Source of the DNA: GCA-2711565 sp963664245
GTDB taxonomy: Bacteria > Bacteroidota > Bacteroidia > Bacteroidales > GCA-2711565
Assembly (NCBI GenBank): GCA_963664245.1
Contig: OY760934.1
Span: forward strand, 3,410,001-3,474,000
DNA length: 64,000 bases
Direction: 5' to 3'
Shown here piece after piece: positions 36,001 through 46,208 of this stretch; within the stretch, counting starts at the first letter, position 1; each line of letters starts with the position of its first letter. Below the pieces are notes generated by a model. It saw only the letters and a list, made by a program, of their open reading frames with translations. It did no database searches and had not been told where the DNA came from. Both the position numbers and the translations under genes were made by a program.

Positions 36001-38206
36001 GTTGAGATTTTAGAACATTAACTGCATTAAAAATGAGGTTTTTGGTTTCGTCAATAATTTTGAAATACAACAAGCTGTTTTTGGTTCCAACTTCTTCGTG
36101 TTTAATGCGTTTAATCTGGAGTTTTTTAATGTGTTCCAAATCTTTTATCAACCCTTGTTGAATGATAATTATACTATCAATTTTCCCGTAGGCTTCATTG
36201 TCAATAATTTCAACAATGCCTTTTAGTAGTTTCTCAATTTTCTCCCTAAGACTTTTGATTTCGTTTAGTTGAACCTCAATAAGTCCTTTGTGGTTGTTGT
36301 TAACGTGTTCATAGCAAGGTAAGACGATGTAATTGATGTTGTGTGCAATTTCCCTGAGGTAGTCAATTACCTGAACATAGTAATGCCCGGTTTCAACATC
36401 ATCATCGTTAAATTTATTAATGGTTTTACCCAGGCTGTCTTTCAGCGATTTTGTTTTCTTATTTAAGTCTTTAACGTCTTTTCTTACTCGATTTAACTTT
36501 TTAAGGCTTTCTTCTTCAATTCCCTGGATGATTCTTTTATAGAACCCGTTAACTCTAATTAATGTCTCAGATACATTATTATTACATTTTTCAATAACGT
36601 TTAATTCGTCAGCTTCTAAAGTTTCAGCTTCTTGTTCTTTGGCAGATCTTTTTTTATGGATACCGTGTGTTCTGATAATAATAAGCAGTGCAATCAGGGC
36701 CATAACGGTGATTGCATAAATCCCACCCCATGAGAATAATAAGGCCAGAATAAAGGAAGCTGTAAATGCCGAGAATGCGGTAAAGAACCATCCGGCAACA
36801 ACGCTTAAAACCCCAGTTACACGGTATACTGCGCTTTCCCGTCCCCAGGCTTTATCTGAGAGCGAGCTCCCCATTGCTACCATAAATGTGACATAGGTGG
36901 TTGATAAAGGCAATTTTAGCGAGGTTGCAAAAGCAATCAAAATACTGGCAACGACAAGGTTTACCGAAGCCCTTATCATATCGAAAGCGGGGATATCTTT
37001 AGCATTTGTGTTTTTGATTGGTTTTTGCTCAAACTGTTTGGCTGCATATTTTTTAATTCCGGGAGGAATAATTGCTCCAATCGCTGTTGAGCTAGTCATA
37101 GAAAAACGAACAATAGAACGTGATAAATAAGAGGATTTAAATCGTTCTTCGCCTTCGGTTTGGCGGCTTAAATCGATGGATGTTTTAACCACTCCCCGTG
37201 CTTTTTTCGATAGCCACAAGGTAATTACCATGATTAACCCGGCAATTAATAAATATAGGGTTGGTGTTTGAACTTTTCCTTGCAAAGAGACCATTAAAAA
37301 TCCATTGGGATCAGCTCCCGGATTAGCAATAAAATCTTTAAAAGAGGCTAACCCCGCTAAAGGAACCCCGATAAAGTTCACCAGGTCGTTACCGGCAAAA
37401 GCCATTGCCAGGGCAAAGGTTCCTACTAAAACAACAAGTTTTAAGACATTCAGGTTAAATAACCATTTTAGGATTTGTAACAAAACGGTCCATCCTACAA
37501 GACAGCCAATAATAATTGTAAATGAACTTTCTTTGATAAAGTGTTTTGCATCATCGGTCATAAAAGAAGCTCCTTTTGCTCCTTTTATCAGGATAAAATA
37601 GGTGATTGCTGTAATGGCGATCCCGCCAAAAATGGAACCGAAATATTTGAATCGTTTTTCGTAATTAAACGAGAATAAGAAACGGGCAATGTATTGGACA
37701 ATAGCACCAATAGAGAAAGCAACAACCACCGATAGCAAAATTCCCCCGATAATTTCCAGTGCTTTTTTAGTGTTTATATAGTCCATCACGGCTAAACCAT
37801 CAATGTGGTTGCCCGATACCTTTAGAGCAGAAACTGCTACGGCAGCTCCCAATAATTCGAAAACAATAGAAACCGTGGTTGAGGTAGGAAACCCAAAGGT
37901 GTTAAATAAATCAAGCAGGATAACATCTGTAATCATTACGGCAATGAAAATGACCATGATCTCGGAAAAGAAAAACATTTGAGGATTAAAAATTCCTTTC
38001 CGGGCAATTTCCATCATGCCGCTGGAAAATGTTGCCCCAACTAAAACACCTAATGCTGCAATGAGCATAATTGCTTTAAACGAAGCCGCCTTTGAACCAA
38101 TGGCTGAGTTTAAAAAATTAACAGCATCGTTGCTAACTCCTACAATTAAATCAGAAACTGCCAGAAGAAAGAGTAATCCGATTAAGGCAATGTATAATGT
38201 ACTCAT
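35960..38206 (-). CDS. PiT-family inorganic phosphate transporter with C-terminal PhoU-like domain
   Basis: A 748-residue membrane transporter. Two PHO4 halves carry the family signature GVSNDAVNFLNSAIGSKAA near residue 24 and the inverted counterpart AFAGNDLVNFIGVPLAG near 280. The remaining spans end near 510. The last ~220 residues are cytoplasmic and helical (ETLIRVNGFYKRIIQGIEEE onwards), similar to PhoU/DUF47 regulators. Ordinary PiT proteins lack this tail, so transport and regulation seem fused. It imports phosphate with protons or sodium. It follows the Na/Pi gene by 134 nt with its own -7 candidate. Confidence 0.88.
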   Translation of the reverse strand: MSTLYIALIGLLFLLAVSDLIVGVSNDAVNFLNSAIGSKAASFKAIMLIAALGVLVGATFSSGMMEIARKGIFNPQMFFFSEIMVIFIAVMITDVILLDLFNTFGFPTSTTVSIVFELLGAAVAVSALKVSGNHIDGLAVMDYINTKKALEIIGGILLSVVVAFSIGAIVQYIARFLFSFNYEKRFKYFGSIFGGIAITAITYFILIKGAKGASFMTDDAKHFIKESSFTIIIGCLVGWTVLLQILKWLFNLNVLKLVVLVGTFALAMAFAGNDLVNFIGVPLAGLASFKDFIANPGADPNGFLMVSLQGKVQTPTLYLLIAGLIMVITLWLSKKARGVVKTSIDLSRQTEGEERFKSSYLSRSIVRFSMTSSTAIGAIIPPGIKKYAAKQFEQKPIKNTNAKDIPAFDMIRASVNLVVASILIAFATSLKLPLSTTYVTFMVAMGSSLSDKAWGRESAVYRVTGVLSVVAGWFFTAFSAFTASFILALLFSWGGIYAITVMALIALLIIIRTHGIHKKRSAKEQEAETLEADELNVIEKCNNNVSETLIRVNGFYKRIIQGIEEESLKKLNRVRKDVKDLNKKTKSLKDSLGKTINKFNDDDVETGHYYVQVIDYLREIAHNINYIVLPCYEHVNNNHKGLIEVQLNEIKSLREKIEKLLKGIVEIIDNEAYGKIDSIIIIQQGLIKDLEHIKKLQIKRIKHEEVGTKNSLLYFKIIDETKNLIFNAVNVLKSQRDFTLFDNYKKKH

Positions 38207-38229
38207 TAATTTGGGAATTTATTTAGTTG

Positions 38230-38237
38230 CAAAATTA
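38230..38237 (-). promoter_or_regulatory. candidate -7 element for the PiT transporter
   Basis: On the - strand this reads TAATTTTG (TAnnTTTG), 24 nt before the ATG at 38206. A second match (TATTTTTG) lies at 38262-38269. A CAAG/CAAA -33-like site near 38258-38265 is not ideally spaced. Confidence 0.42.
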
Positions 38238-38340
38238 ATGAGGTTTAAAAATTTGGTCAAGCAAAAATATTAAGAAAATATTAAGATTCTGTTGCTGTTA
38301 GGTTTTCCCGAAGACTGGGTTAATTGATTTGCGCCAGGCT

Positions 38341-40077
38341 TTATTTTTCTGATTTTTTGCATTCTGTCAGGGCTTCTGTAATGTTAATTACATAATCTCC
38401 CGTTTTTTCACAAAGCGAAAAGATATCGCTATAATAAGATCCTGATTTATATTTGTATTTCTTTTCTTTTAAATCTTCAATGTTTTTTTTGCGCAATTCA
38501 TTCCGGTAATCGTTAATCTCTGCTTCCATATCAAGAGCCGGCTTAAGATTAACATCTTTAATTTCTCTATCCAAGTTGTTATTCATGATTCCTATAGCTT
38601 CTTGCACCAATTTAATAATCTTTAATAACGAGTTATTTTGTTCCGTTGTGAATTTGATTTTTCGGCTGTCTTTTGTACTAATTGTTTTAGACATTTGGTA
38701 ACACACATCCCCTATACTTTCTAAATCATCAATAATTTTAAGCATTGCTCTTACTTTTAGAGAGGCATTATGACTTAATTCTCCTTCAGAAATACTGGTA
38801 AGATAGGATGCAATTTCAACTTCCATATTGTCGGTAATCTGTTCTAATTTTTCAATTTTCTTCAGATGCTTATTGTATTTCTTATTGGATTCCTCATTTA
38901 ATAAAGAAGGGATATAGTTGAACATTTTTTCAACTCTTTTTCCAAAAACAGAGATCTCTTTTTTAGCCTGAAGTAATGAGAGCTCAGGCGTTGCGAGAAG
39001 TCCTGCATGAATATATTTAAGACGGAACTCTTCATCTTCTTCGTCTTTTGCAGGTACTAACCTAATGGCTAGATTAGCAATTTGATTTCCGAAGTTAAAC
39101 AAAAGTGCAGTGTTAATGATGTTAAAAAGAGAGTGGAATATAGCGAGAGCAATGGGTAAAATTTGTTTAATACTTTCAAACTCAGTGGCTGTTAAATTTG
39201 GATTTAAAATTGATATGTTATGATTACGTTCAATGATCCATTCAATACCACGAAGAAACGGGTAAAAAACAATTAAAATCCAAATTACTCCAATGAGGTT
39301 AAATATAAGATGTGCCCGGGCTGCTCGCTTTGCCGATATATTAGCCACAACTGCAGCAATGTTTGCCGTAATTGTTGTTCCGATGTTTTCACCCAATACC
39401 ATAGCTGCGGCCATTTCAAAGGGAATAAGGCCATTGTAACAGAGTACAAGCGTTAGGGCCATGGTTGCACTGGAAGATTGAATAATGATTGTTAATATGG
39501 TTCCGATACAAACAAATAATAATACAGAAAGCATTCCCATATTGGTATAGCTTGTAAGGAATTCCAGGGCTGCAGGATTGCTTCTGATATCGGGTACGGA
39601 TTCTTTAAGGAATTGTAATCCAATAAATAAAATCGCAAAACCAATTATAAATTCGCCCCATGATTTTTTAACGCTGTTTTTGGAAAAGAACAGCGGAAAG
39701 CTTAGCCCGATGAGTGGAAGTGATAAAACACTTAAGCTGATTTGAAAACCCAATACAGATATAATCCAGGCGGTTATTGTTGTTCCAATGTTGGCACCCA
39801 TAATTACGCCAACAGCCTCAACAAGCGATAATAATCCGGCGTTAACAAAACTGACCACCATAACAGTGGTTGCAGAAGATGATTGAATTGTTGTTGTGAT
39901 TAAAAACCCTGTAAATACTCCTTTTATCCGGTTTGAAGTCATTGCTGCCAAGATGCTTCTCATTTTGTTCCCGGCAACCCTTTGTAAGGATTCGCTCATA
40001 ACTTTCATGCCAAAAAGGAATAAACCCAGAGCTCCTATTAAGGTTAATATACTTCCTGCTATACTTAATGTATGCAT
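38341..40077 (-). CDS. Na+/phosphate cotransporter (NptA/YjbB-like) with PhoU domain
   Basis: A 578-residue membrane protein. The two inverted repeats of the Na/Pi-cotransporter family carry the QSSS motifs TTIQSSSATTVMVVSFV (near 64) and IIIQSSSATMALTLVL, each followed by GxNIGTT (MGANIGTTITAW and LGENIGTTITAN). The C-terminal ~200 residues form a PhoU-like helical domain. Such proteins move phosphate with sodium, and in bacteria may act in phosphate export or balance. The tandem position with the PiT gene suggests joint phosphate homeostasis. Confidence 0.92.
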   Translation of the reverse strand: MHTLSIAGSILTLIGALGLFLFGMKVMSESLQRVAGNKMRSILAAMTSNRIKGVFTGFLITTTIQSSSATTVMVVSFVNAGLLSLVEAVGVIMGANIGTTITAWIISVLGFQISLSVLSLPLIGLSFPLFFSKNSVKKSWGEFIIGFAILFIGLQFLKESVPDIRSNPAALEFLTSYTNMGMLSVLLFVCIGTILTIIIQSSSATMALTLVLCYNGLIPFEMAAAMVLGENIGTTITANIAAVVANISAKRAARAHLIFNLIGVIWILIVFYPFLRGIEWIIERNHNISILNPNLTATEFESIKQILPIALAIFHSLFNIINTALLFNFGNQIANLAIRLVPAKDEEDEEFRLKYIHAGLLATPELSLLQAKKEISVFGKRVEKMFNYIPSLLNEESNKKYNKHLKKIEKLEQITDNMEVEIASYLTSISEGELSHNASLKVRAMLKIIDDLESIGDVCYQMSKTISTKDSRKIKFTTEQNNSLLKIIKLVQEAIGIMNNNLDREIKDVNLKPALDMEAEINDYRNELRKKNIEDLKEKKYKYKSGSYYSDIFSLCEKTGDYVINITEALTECKKSEK

Positions 40078-40288
40078 TGTTGTTTTTATTAGTTTGGGTG
40101 TTAGTTGATTATGATAGATTGCGAATTAATATAAATTAATCTGATATCAAGATGTAAAAAAAAGCATAAATGTTTTTGTTTCCAAAATAATGGCGAGGAA
40201 GTAATTAACAATATTTGCCTTGTGTTAATAAGTGTTTTAGATGTAAGATTTGGTGTCCTAAAATTCAGGCTTTGTAAAGCTTACTTCT

Positions 40289-41755
40289 TTACTTTTGTTC
40301 ATCGGGAAAGAACTCTAATGCACCAATATCGGGATTTGGTAAGCGGTTTGATCCGAATATGTCTAACGGAAAAGCCTGGCTGAAATTTGGATTTGCTGCA
40401 TCAATTAAAGGCGAATCGGCATGAAGTTTATAACTGATGGTTTCGGCTTCCTCGAAAAGTATTTCGGGATTAAAAATGCATTGCTCAAAAGCCGTGTTTG
40501 TTTCATCTGTGAGTGTTCTTAAAGAACAATAAGAAAATGACACTAAAAAATCGGCTTCGGGATGTTCGTCAAAGGTCAGTTCTTCGCTGCTTGATCCGTC
40601 GATAATGCAGTTTTTGAATACAATGTCAAGATTGTTGTAAAACGATTGTTCATCAATAGTTGCAGTATTGCTCAAACAAACAGTCGTTTTATTTCGGTAC
40701 GACCGGTTCCAGAAATTAGCAAAGGTGCAATGCGTAAAAGTATGTGTGCCGCCTTTTTCAATGTTCAGTAAGCTTCCGCCACAATCTGCAATCAGTAAAT
40801 TTCCGGCGGTAATAGAAAATGCCCGACTATTTAGCCCGCTTCCGCTCATATTTTTAATGATTGTGTTGGTAATTGTTAGTTGGTTTTGTTTTGAATCGTC
40901 GTTTGATTCGGCTAAAATTCCAAAGGTTCCATTTTCAATACGTGCAAAATTTATTTCGGTGATTTGATCGCTTTCAGCCAGCCGAATTCCTTTCCATTGT
41001 TCAGGAAGGTCTCGGTAGCCTTCATCCAGGCGGTCTCCTTTAAATAAAACAGGATTTTCCAAAGTGCCGCTTACTTTTAAACAGGCATTTTGTTTTACCT
41101 GCAATTGGCCTTTGTTGTGAAAATAAATGCGGCAGCCTTCGGAAATTCTTAAAACAGCATTGGTGTCAACAATCGCATTCCCGTAAATGACATAGGGTTT
41201 GGGCGAATCCCAGCTAACATCTTCACCCTTTGCAGCAATTATTTTATATGAATTACCTTCCGTATCTGTTTGGTCAGCCAAAATATAATTTGCATTTTGC
41301 CCCCAGGCAACGAGTTCAACTTTTTGTGAATTCCCGTTGATGTTAAATTCAATTTGGTCGTTGACTATAAAAGGGGCGTCTTCGTCATCCGGGTCGATGT
41401 TTACCCGTACAAAAACATACATGCTGTCGTTAGCTGCTATTTCGATGTTTTCTTGTGTTAATTCGGGCGAACCGTCAATGTTGATGCGGTATTGGGATGC
41501 CTCGCCTTTTAAAAGCTGAATGGAGGAAATGTTGATTTTTTTCTCGGAATTATTATAAACCCGAAGCTGTTTACTGACAGAACCGATGCTGGTGAATATG
41601 GTATCAAACACAACAGAATCGTTGGAAAATGCCAGCCGAAAATCGGTGCTGAGGTTAAAGTCGTCATCTTTATTGCAGGCTGTAAAAATAAAAATCCCGG
41701 CAATAATAAATAAAATGATGAGCCGATAAAAGTGTTTGAAATTAGAATTCTTCAT
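40289..41755 (-). CDS. lipoprotein with right-handed parallel beta-helix
   Basis: Predicted lipoprotein of 488 residues (leader ending FIFTAC, Cys 27). An N-terminal Ig-like domain (FDTIFTSIGSVSKQLRVYNN) leads into a right-handed beta-helix built from short repeats (NFARIENGTFGILAESND, TITNTIIKNMSGSGL, HTFTHCTFANFWN). It ends with PDIGALEFFP, the closing motif of choice-of-anchor-Q-type helix proteins. No catalytic residues are evident. It may bind surface glycans or peptides. It is separated from pepD by 58 nt with its own -7 candidate. Confidence 0.8.
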   Translation of the reverse strand: MKNSNFKHFYRLIILFIIAGIFIFTACNKDDDFNLSTDFRLAFSNDSVVFDTIFTSIGSVSKQLRVYNNSEKKINISSIQLLKGEASQYRINIDGSPELTQENIEIAANDSMYVFVRVNIDPDDEDAPFIVNDQIEFNINGNSQKVELVAWGQNANYILADQTDTEGNSYKIIAAKGEDVSWDSPKPYVIYGNAIVDTNAVLRISEGCRIYFHNKGQLQVKQNACLKVSGTLENPVLFKGDRLDEGYRDLPEQWKGIRLAESDQITEINFARIENGTFGILAESNDDSKQNQLTITNTIIKNMSGSGLNSRAFSITAGNLLIADCGGSLLNIEKGGTHTFTHCTFANFWNRSYRNKTTVCLSNTATIDEQSFYNNLDIVFKNCIIDGSSSEELTFDEHPEADFLVSFSYCSLRTLTDETNTAFEQCIFNPEILFEEAETISYKLHADSPLIDAANPNFSQAFPLDIFGSNRLPNPDIGALEFFPDEQK

Positions 41756-41772
41756 TCAGTAAAAGATTCTAT

Positions 41773-41780
41773 CAAATATA
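41773..41780 (-). promoter_or_regulatory. candidate -7 element for the beta-helix lipoprotein
   Basis: On the - strand this reads TATATTTG (TAnnTTTG), 18 nt before the ATG at 41755. No clear -33 box is present. Confidence 0.38.
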
Positions 41781-41813
41781 ATGATTCTTTGTAAGAAAAA
41801 TTTTTAGTTCGGG

Positions 41814-43271
41814 TTATTTAATGTTTTTAAGTACGTCAATTAATAAATCCCAGAACTTTATAGTACTCTCAATATGCAATCGTTCATCGGGCGAATGTGC
41901 GCCTTTAATAGTCGGGCCAAAAGAAATCATGTCCATTTTGGGATAAGTATGACCAATCAGGCCACATTCCAGCCCGGCATGAATAGCAAGTACTTCGGGT
42001 TCGGTATTAAAAAGTTTTTTATATGATTTTACTGTTTCGGCAACAATGGGCGAATCCGGATTGGGTTGCCAGCCCGGGTAGCCGTCGGTATGGGTTACTT
42101 TTGCCCCGCACAATTCAAATACCGAGCGAACCATGTTTGCCACGTCTTCTTTTGCTGATTCAACCGAACTGCGCTGGCTGGTTGTTATTTTAAAATAACC
42201 GTCCATAGTTTTTACTGCTGCCAGGTTAGTTGATGTTTCGATAAATCCCGGTATCTCAGCAGAGTAAGCAATAACTCCGTGCGGACAAGCATAAAGCGAA
42301 TTTATTAAGTTGCTTTGAGATTTTGCATCAATAACTTTTTCCGGACTTTCGGTAGGTTCAAGCGAAATAATAATTCCTGGGTCGCTTAATTTATAAACTG
42401 ATTTTTGTTCGGTGTAGAAATCTTTGGCGGCTTGTTCAAAATCAGTTTTTTTGTTTTTGGGGATACAAACAATGGCAAATGCTTCGCGTGCGATAGCATT
42501 ACGCAAATTCCCGCCGTCAAAATAAGCCATCCGGAGGTTTGTGTTTTGTGCCTGCTCCCAAATAAAACGGTTCAGTATTTTATTGGCATTTCCTAAACGT
42601 TTGTGAATTTCATCTCCAGAATGTCCGCCTAATAAGCCTTTTACATCAAGCCTGAAAGCGATGTATTCATCGGATACATTTTCAAGTTTAAATGGAAGTT
42701 CAATGTTGGTGTCTTTTCCACCGGCACAGCCAAAAAACAATTGCCCTTCGTCTTCCGAGTCGAGGTTTAGAAGGATCTTGCTTTTTAAAAGATCGGGTTT
42801 TAATTCGGTAGCCCCGGTTAATCCGGTTTCTTCATCAACGGTAAACAAACACTCAAGTGGCCCATGTTCAATATTGTTTGCTTCTAAAACAGCTAACTGG
42901 GCGGCAATACCAATGCCGTCGTCGGCACCCAAAGTTGTTCCGTTTGCTTTTACCCATTCTCCGTCGATACGGGCTTCGATGGGATCGTTATCAAAATCAT
43001 GAACTTTATCGTTGTTCTTTTCACAAACCATATCTACATGGCTTTGTAATACAACCGGGGTTGTATTCTCTTTCCCTTTAGTGGCAGGCTTTCTGATTAA
43101 AATATTTCCAATTTCATCCTGAATGGTTTCTAAATTTTGTTTTTTGCCGAACTCTTTTAAGTAGGCTAAAATTTTTTCTTCTTTTTTAGAAGGACGGGGG
43201 ATTTTTAATATCTCAACAAAATAATACCAAAGTCGTTTAGGTTCAAATTGTAATAGTTCTTGATTTATCAT
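41814..43271 (-). CDS. pepD: aminoacyl-histidine dipeptidase (M20 family, PepD)
   Basis: Cytoplasmic zinc dipeptidase of 485 residues that cleaves Xaa-His and other dipeptides. Metal and catalytic motifs are VLQSHVDMVCEKN (first His ligand and Asp), TTLGADDGIGIA (bridging Asp), TVDEETGLTG (catalytic and ligand Glu) and the C-terminal GPTIKGAHSPDERL (His ligand). A lid domain with GLLGGHSGDEIHKRLGNAN lies between. The length matches PepD. It is transcribed from its own promoter. Confidence 0.95.
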   Translation of the reverse strand: MINQELLQFEPKRLWYYFVEILKIPRPSKKEEKILAYLKEFGKKQNLETIQDEIGNILIRKPATKGKENTTPVVLQSHVDMVCEKNNDKVHDFDNDPIEARIDGEWVKANGTTLGADDGIGIAAQLAVLEANNIEHGPLECLFTVDEETGLTGATELKPDLLKSKILLNLDSEDEGQLFFGCAGGKDTNIELPFKLENVSDEYIAFRLDVKGLLGGHSGDEIHKRLGNANKILNRFIWEQAQNTNLRMAYFDGGNLRNAIAREAFAIVCIPKNKKTDFEQAAKDFYTEQKSVYKLSDPGIIISLEPTESPEKVIDAKSQSNLINSLYACPHGVIAYSAEIPGFIETSTNLAAVKTMDGYFKITTSQRSSVESAKEDVANMVRSVFELCGAKVTHTDGYPGWQPNPDSPIVAETVKSYKKLFNTEPEVLAIHAGLECGLIGHTYPKMDMISFGPTIKGAHSPDERLHIESTIKFWDLLIDVLKNIK

Positions 43272-43290
43272 GATAAGCTATATTTAAACA

Positions 43291-43298
43291 CAAATGTA
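43291..43298 (-). promoter_or_regulatory. candidate -7 element for pepD
   Basis: On the - strand this reads TACATTTG (TAnnTTTG), 20 nt before the pepD ATG at 43271. Confidence 0.42.
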
Positions 43299-43339
43299 GG
43301 GAAAATAGCACAGAAATGCCATAATAATACACGTGTATG

Positions 43340-46177
43340 CTATTTTATATGGGTCTTGATTATCTCGTACAACAAGCTGGCTTTAATGGGTTTAGAAACA
43401 TAATCGTCGCAGCCGGCCTCAATAATTTTTTCTTTATCTCCGGCCAGAGCAAAGGCGGTTTCAGCAATGATAGGAAGTTCGGGACGAAATTTTTTGATTT
43501 CTTTTGTTGCTTCATATCCGTTTAATACCGGCATTTGCATATCCATTAAAATGAGATCGATATCGTTGTTGTTTTTGCAAAAATCAATAGCTTCTTGCCC
43601 GTTTTGGGCCCAAAGTATTTTGGCGTTGGTTTTTAGTAAATAAGTTTCGAGCAATTGGAAATTAGATTCAACATCTTCAGCAATAAGTATTGTTTTGCCT
43701 GATAAATCTAATTTATCTGAAATGGTTGATTTTGTTTTTTGTTCTGTTTTCAATTTAGTAGAAAGTTTAATTGGAATTTTAAAATAGAATACCGAACCTA
43801 TATCCTCTTCTGATTCAACGGTAATATCTCCTTTTAAGAGTTTTGCAATGTTTTTTGAAATAGCCAGTCCCAGTCCGGTACCACCATATTCCCTGGTATG
43901 TGAATCATCTCCTTGTCTGAAGCGGTCAAAAATTACTTGCTGTTTGTTAGGCGGAATTCCAATCCCGGTATCTTTGATGTAAAAGGTGAAATAATCTTGT
44001 TTGTTTTCATTGACAATCTTAAACCCAAACTCAATTTTCCCTTCTTCGGTATATTTTATGGCATTCCCAACTAAATTGCAAATAACCTGGTTGATCCGGC
44101 TTTGATCGGAAAATATGATGATTTCATCATCTGTATCTGGTGGAATAAGGTTTAGTTCGATGTGTTGTTTGCCTTGGTTTGATTTAATTTCAATATAGGT
44201 TTTGTGGATGTCGTCCAGTAATTTGTTAACCGAAAATTCTTTTTTTGCAATTTTGAGTTGGCCAGCCTCAATTTTTGCAATATCGATGATATCGTTAATG
44301 AGTGTAAGTAAAGCGTTACTGTTAGTTTGAATAAGAGTGATGAATTCGTCACGTTCTTCTTTGCTCAGATCAGCCATGCTTAGCAATTCGGAAAATCCAA
44401 GAATGGCATTCATGGGCGTGCGGATTTCGTGCGACATATTGGCCAAAAATGCTGTTTTTAAACGATCTGATTCTTCGGCTTTTTCTTTGGCCAGTTTTAA
44501 TTCTTCTTCATCCTGTTTCCGTTTAGTGATGTCTTTTATGATGGATTGAATATATGTTCTAGAACCGATTTCATATTTGTTTAAACTGATTTCAGAGTCA
44601 AAGCTGTTCCCGTCGTTTCTTTGATGTTTCCAATAAAATGTATGCGAATTCTTTTTCAGGGCAATATTAATCATGCTTTGTGCTTTTTCAAGAGAGTTGT
44701 TGCCATCGGGTTGTATATTGGGCGATATTTCCCATGGCGTTTTTCCAATGATGTCCTCTTTTTTTTCGATGCCAAACATCTTGAGTGTAGCTTTGTTACA
44801 TTCCAAAATTTTGTTGTTTTCCAGGATGAAAATGGAGTCAATGGCTGAGTCAAATAAGGTCCGGAATTTTTCTTCACTTTCCAGGATGTGGATTTCGGCT
44901 TTTTTCCGGGCAAGGGATGTTCCAATATTCCGGGCTACGAAAGCCAAAAGATTTACATCCTCATCGGTTAGTGCATTTTCATCTTCGTAATTCTGGATAG
45001 CAACTACGCCAATAACTTCTTCATTTGCAGTGTCGATTAATGGGGCTCCGATCCATACCGGAGAATATTCGCCAATGGATATAATTTCATGTGATTGGTT
45101 AAGTTTTTTTTCTATTTCTTTTGTAATCCTTATGGCTTTGCCTTTTCTTCGAACATAATCAGTAATAGTATTGGGTAGCTTTTCTTCAAACTCCGGGGTA
45201 ATATTATCGTATTTGTCTTTAAAAAAAGGAAAAGTATAGGTGTCTTTTTTGGAATGGTAAAGGGCGATATAGAAATTGTTATTGTCAATTATTTTTCCTA
45301 GTTCCTCATGTATCTTTTTTGATAAATCTTCAAGGTTAACTGCTTTTTCTGCAAACTCAGATATGTTGTATAAAACTTCCCTTGTTAATTCGGCCCGTTT
45401 TTGTTCAGTAATATTTCTCCAGATGGCATAAATTGCATTTTTGTCAATGCTCGGGATATGGGTTAATGAAATATCTACCCAAATTTCTTTTGAATCAATT
45501 GTTTTGTGAACCCATTCAAAGCGATGATAACCTTTGTCTAAAGCTGTATTAATCATTTTTTTTGCTTTTTCTTTTGAGTCGCTTCCATCGGGTTGGTGGC
45601 TGGGCGATAAATCACCTGGCTCGTGGTTAATGATTCCTGATTTGTCGGGGTATCCTAAAAAATCTATGGTTGAATGATTACAGTCAATAAATTTATAATT
45701 TTGGATAATGAGAATAGGGTCGGTAGATTCTTCAAATAAACGTCGGTATAATTCTTCGCTTTCGATTAGCTTTTTTTGTGTCCGTTCTTTTTCTTTGATT
45801 ATGGCTTTTTGTTTAAGTGCCCCGTTAATGGCATAAACCAATCGGGACAAGTGTTCTTTGGTAACATAGTCTGAAGCTCCGGCCTTGATACAGTCAACAG
45901 CAATTTCTTCATTAATTGAACCGGTAACAATAATAAAAGGAGTATTCGGAGCTGCTTTTAAAGTGTATAAAAGAGCCGACATGCCGTCGTATTCTGGCAG
46001 GTTATAATCGGAAAGAATAATATCTGGGTCAAAGTTTTTGAGTTCTTTTTTGAAATCTTTTTCGCTGGTAACAAGTTTAAGGATGTTTTTTTGTTCAAGT
46101 TTTTGTAGCTCATGGGCAATGAGTTCGTAGTCGTAGCGAATGTCTTCTAACACCAGTATCTTTAATTCTTTCTCCAT
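43340..46177 (-). CDS. soluble hybrid histidine kinase: REC-PAS-GAF-PAS-kinase-REC
   Basis: A 945-residue cytoplasmic hybrid kinase without membrane spans. The order is receiver (Asp 57 in IILSDYNLPEYDG), PAS (about 150-270), GAF (about 285-430, with APLIDTANEEVIGVVAIQ), PAS (about 440-560), HisKA with NMSHEIRTPMNAILGF (His near 582), HATPase with DTGIGIPP and GTGLGLAIS, and a terminal receiver with LILMDMQMPVLNGYEA. With two receivers and an internal kinase it can be an intermediate in a phosphorelay. It lies 31 nt downstream of a paralogous kinase and is probably in its operon. No output regulator is adjacent. Confidence 0.92.
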   Translation of the reverse strand: MEKELKILVLEDIRYDYELIAHELQKLEQKNILKLVTSEKDFKKELKNFDPDIILSDYNLPEYDGMSALLYTLKAAPNTPFIIVTGSINEEIAVDCIKAGASDYVTKEHLSRLVYAINGALKQKAIIKEKERTQKKLIESEELYRRLFEESTDPILIIQNYKFIDCNHSTIDFLGYPDKSGIINHEPGDLSPSHQPDGSDSKEKAKKMINTALDKGYHRFEWVHKTIDSKEIWVDISLTHIPSIDKNAIYAIWRNITEQKRAELTREVLYNISEFAEKAVNLEDLSKKIHEELGKIIDNNNFYIALYHSKKDTYTFPFFKDKYDNITPEFEEKLPNTITDYVRRKGKAIRITKEIEKKLNQSHEIISIGEYSPVWIGAPLIDTANEEVIGVVAIQNYEDENALTDEDVNLLAFVARNIGTSLARKKAEIHILESEEKFRTLFDSAIDSIFILENNKILECNKATLKMFGIEKKEDIIGKTPWEISPNIQPDGNNSLEKAQSMINIALKKNSHTFYWKHQRNDGNSFDSEISLNKYEIGSRTYIQSIIKDITKRKQDEEELKLAKEKAEESDRLKTAFLANMSHEIRTPMNAILGFSELLSMADLSKEERDEFITLIQTNSNALLTLINDIIDIAKIEAGQLKIAKKEFSVNKLLDDIHKTYIEIKSNQGKQHIELNLIPPDTDDEIIIFSDQSRINQVICNLVGNAIKYTEEGKIEFGFKIVNENKQDYFTFYIKDTGIGIPPNKQQVIFDRFRQGDDSHTREYGGTGLGLAISKNIAKLLKGDITVESEEDIGSVFYFKIPIKLSTKLKTEQKTKSTISDKLDLSGKTILIAEDVESNFQLLETYLLKTNAKILWAQNGQEAIDFCKNNNDIDLILMDMQMPVLNGYEATKEIKKFRPELPIIAETAFALAGDKEKIIEAGCDDYVSKPIKASLLYEIIKTHIK

Positions 46178-46208
46178 TGAGTGGTAATATTAATGTTGTA
46201 TGAGCGTA

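Noticed and set aside
40262..40288. Small hairpin GCTTTGTAAAGC after the beta-helix gene as a terminator
   Set aside because: The loop would be only two bases, and there is no adequate T run on the - strand.
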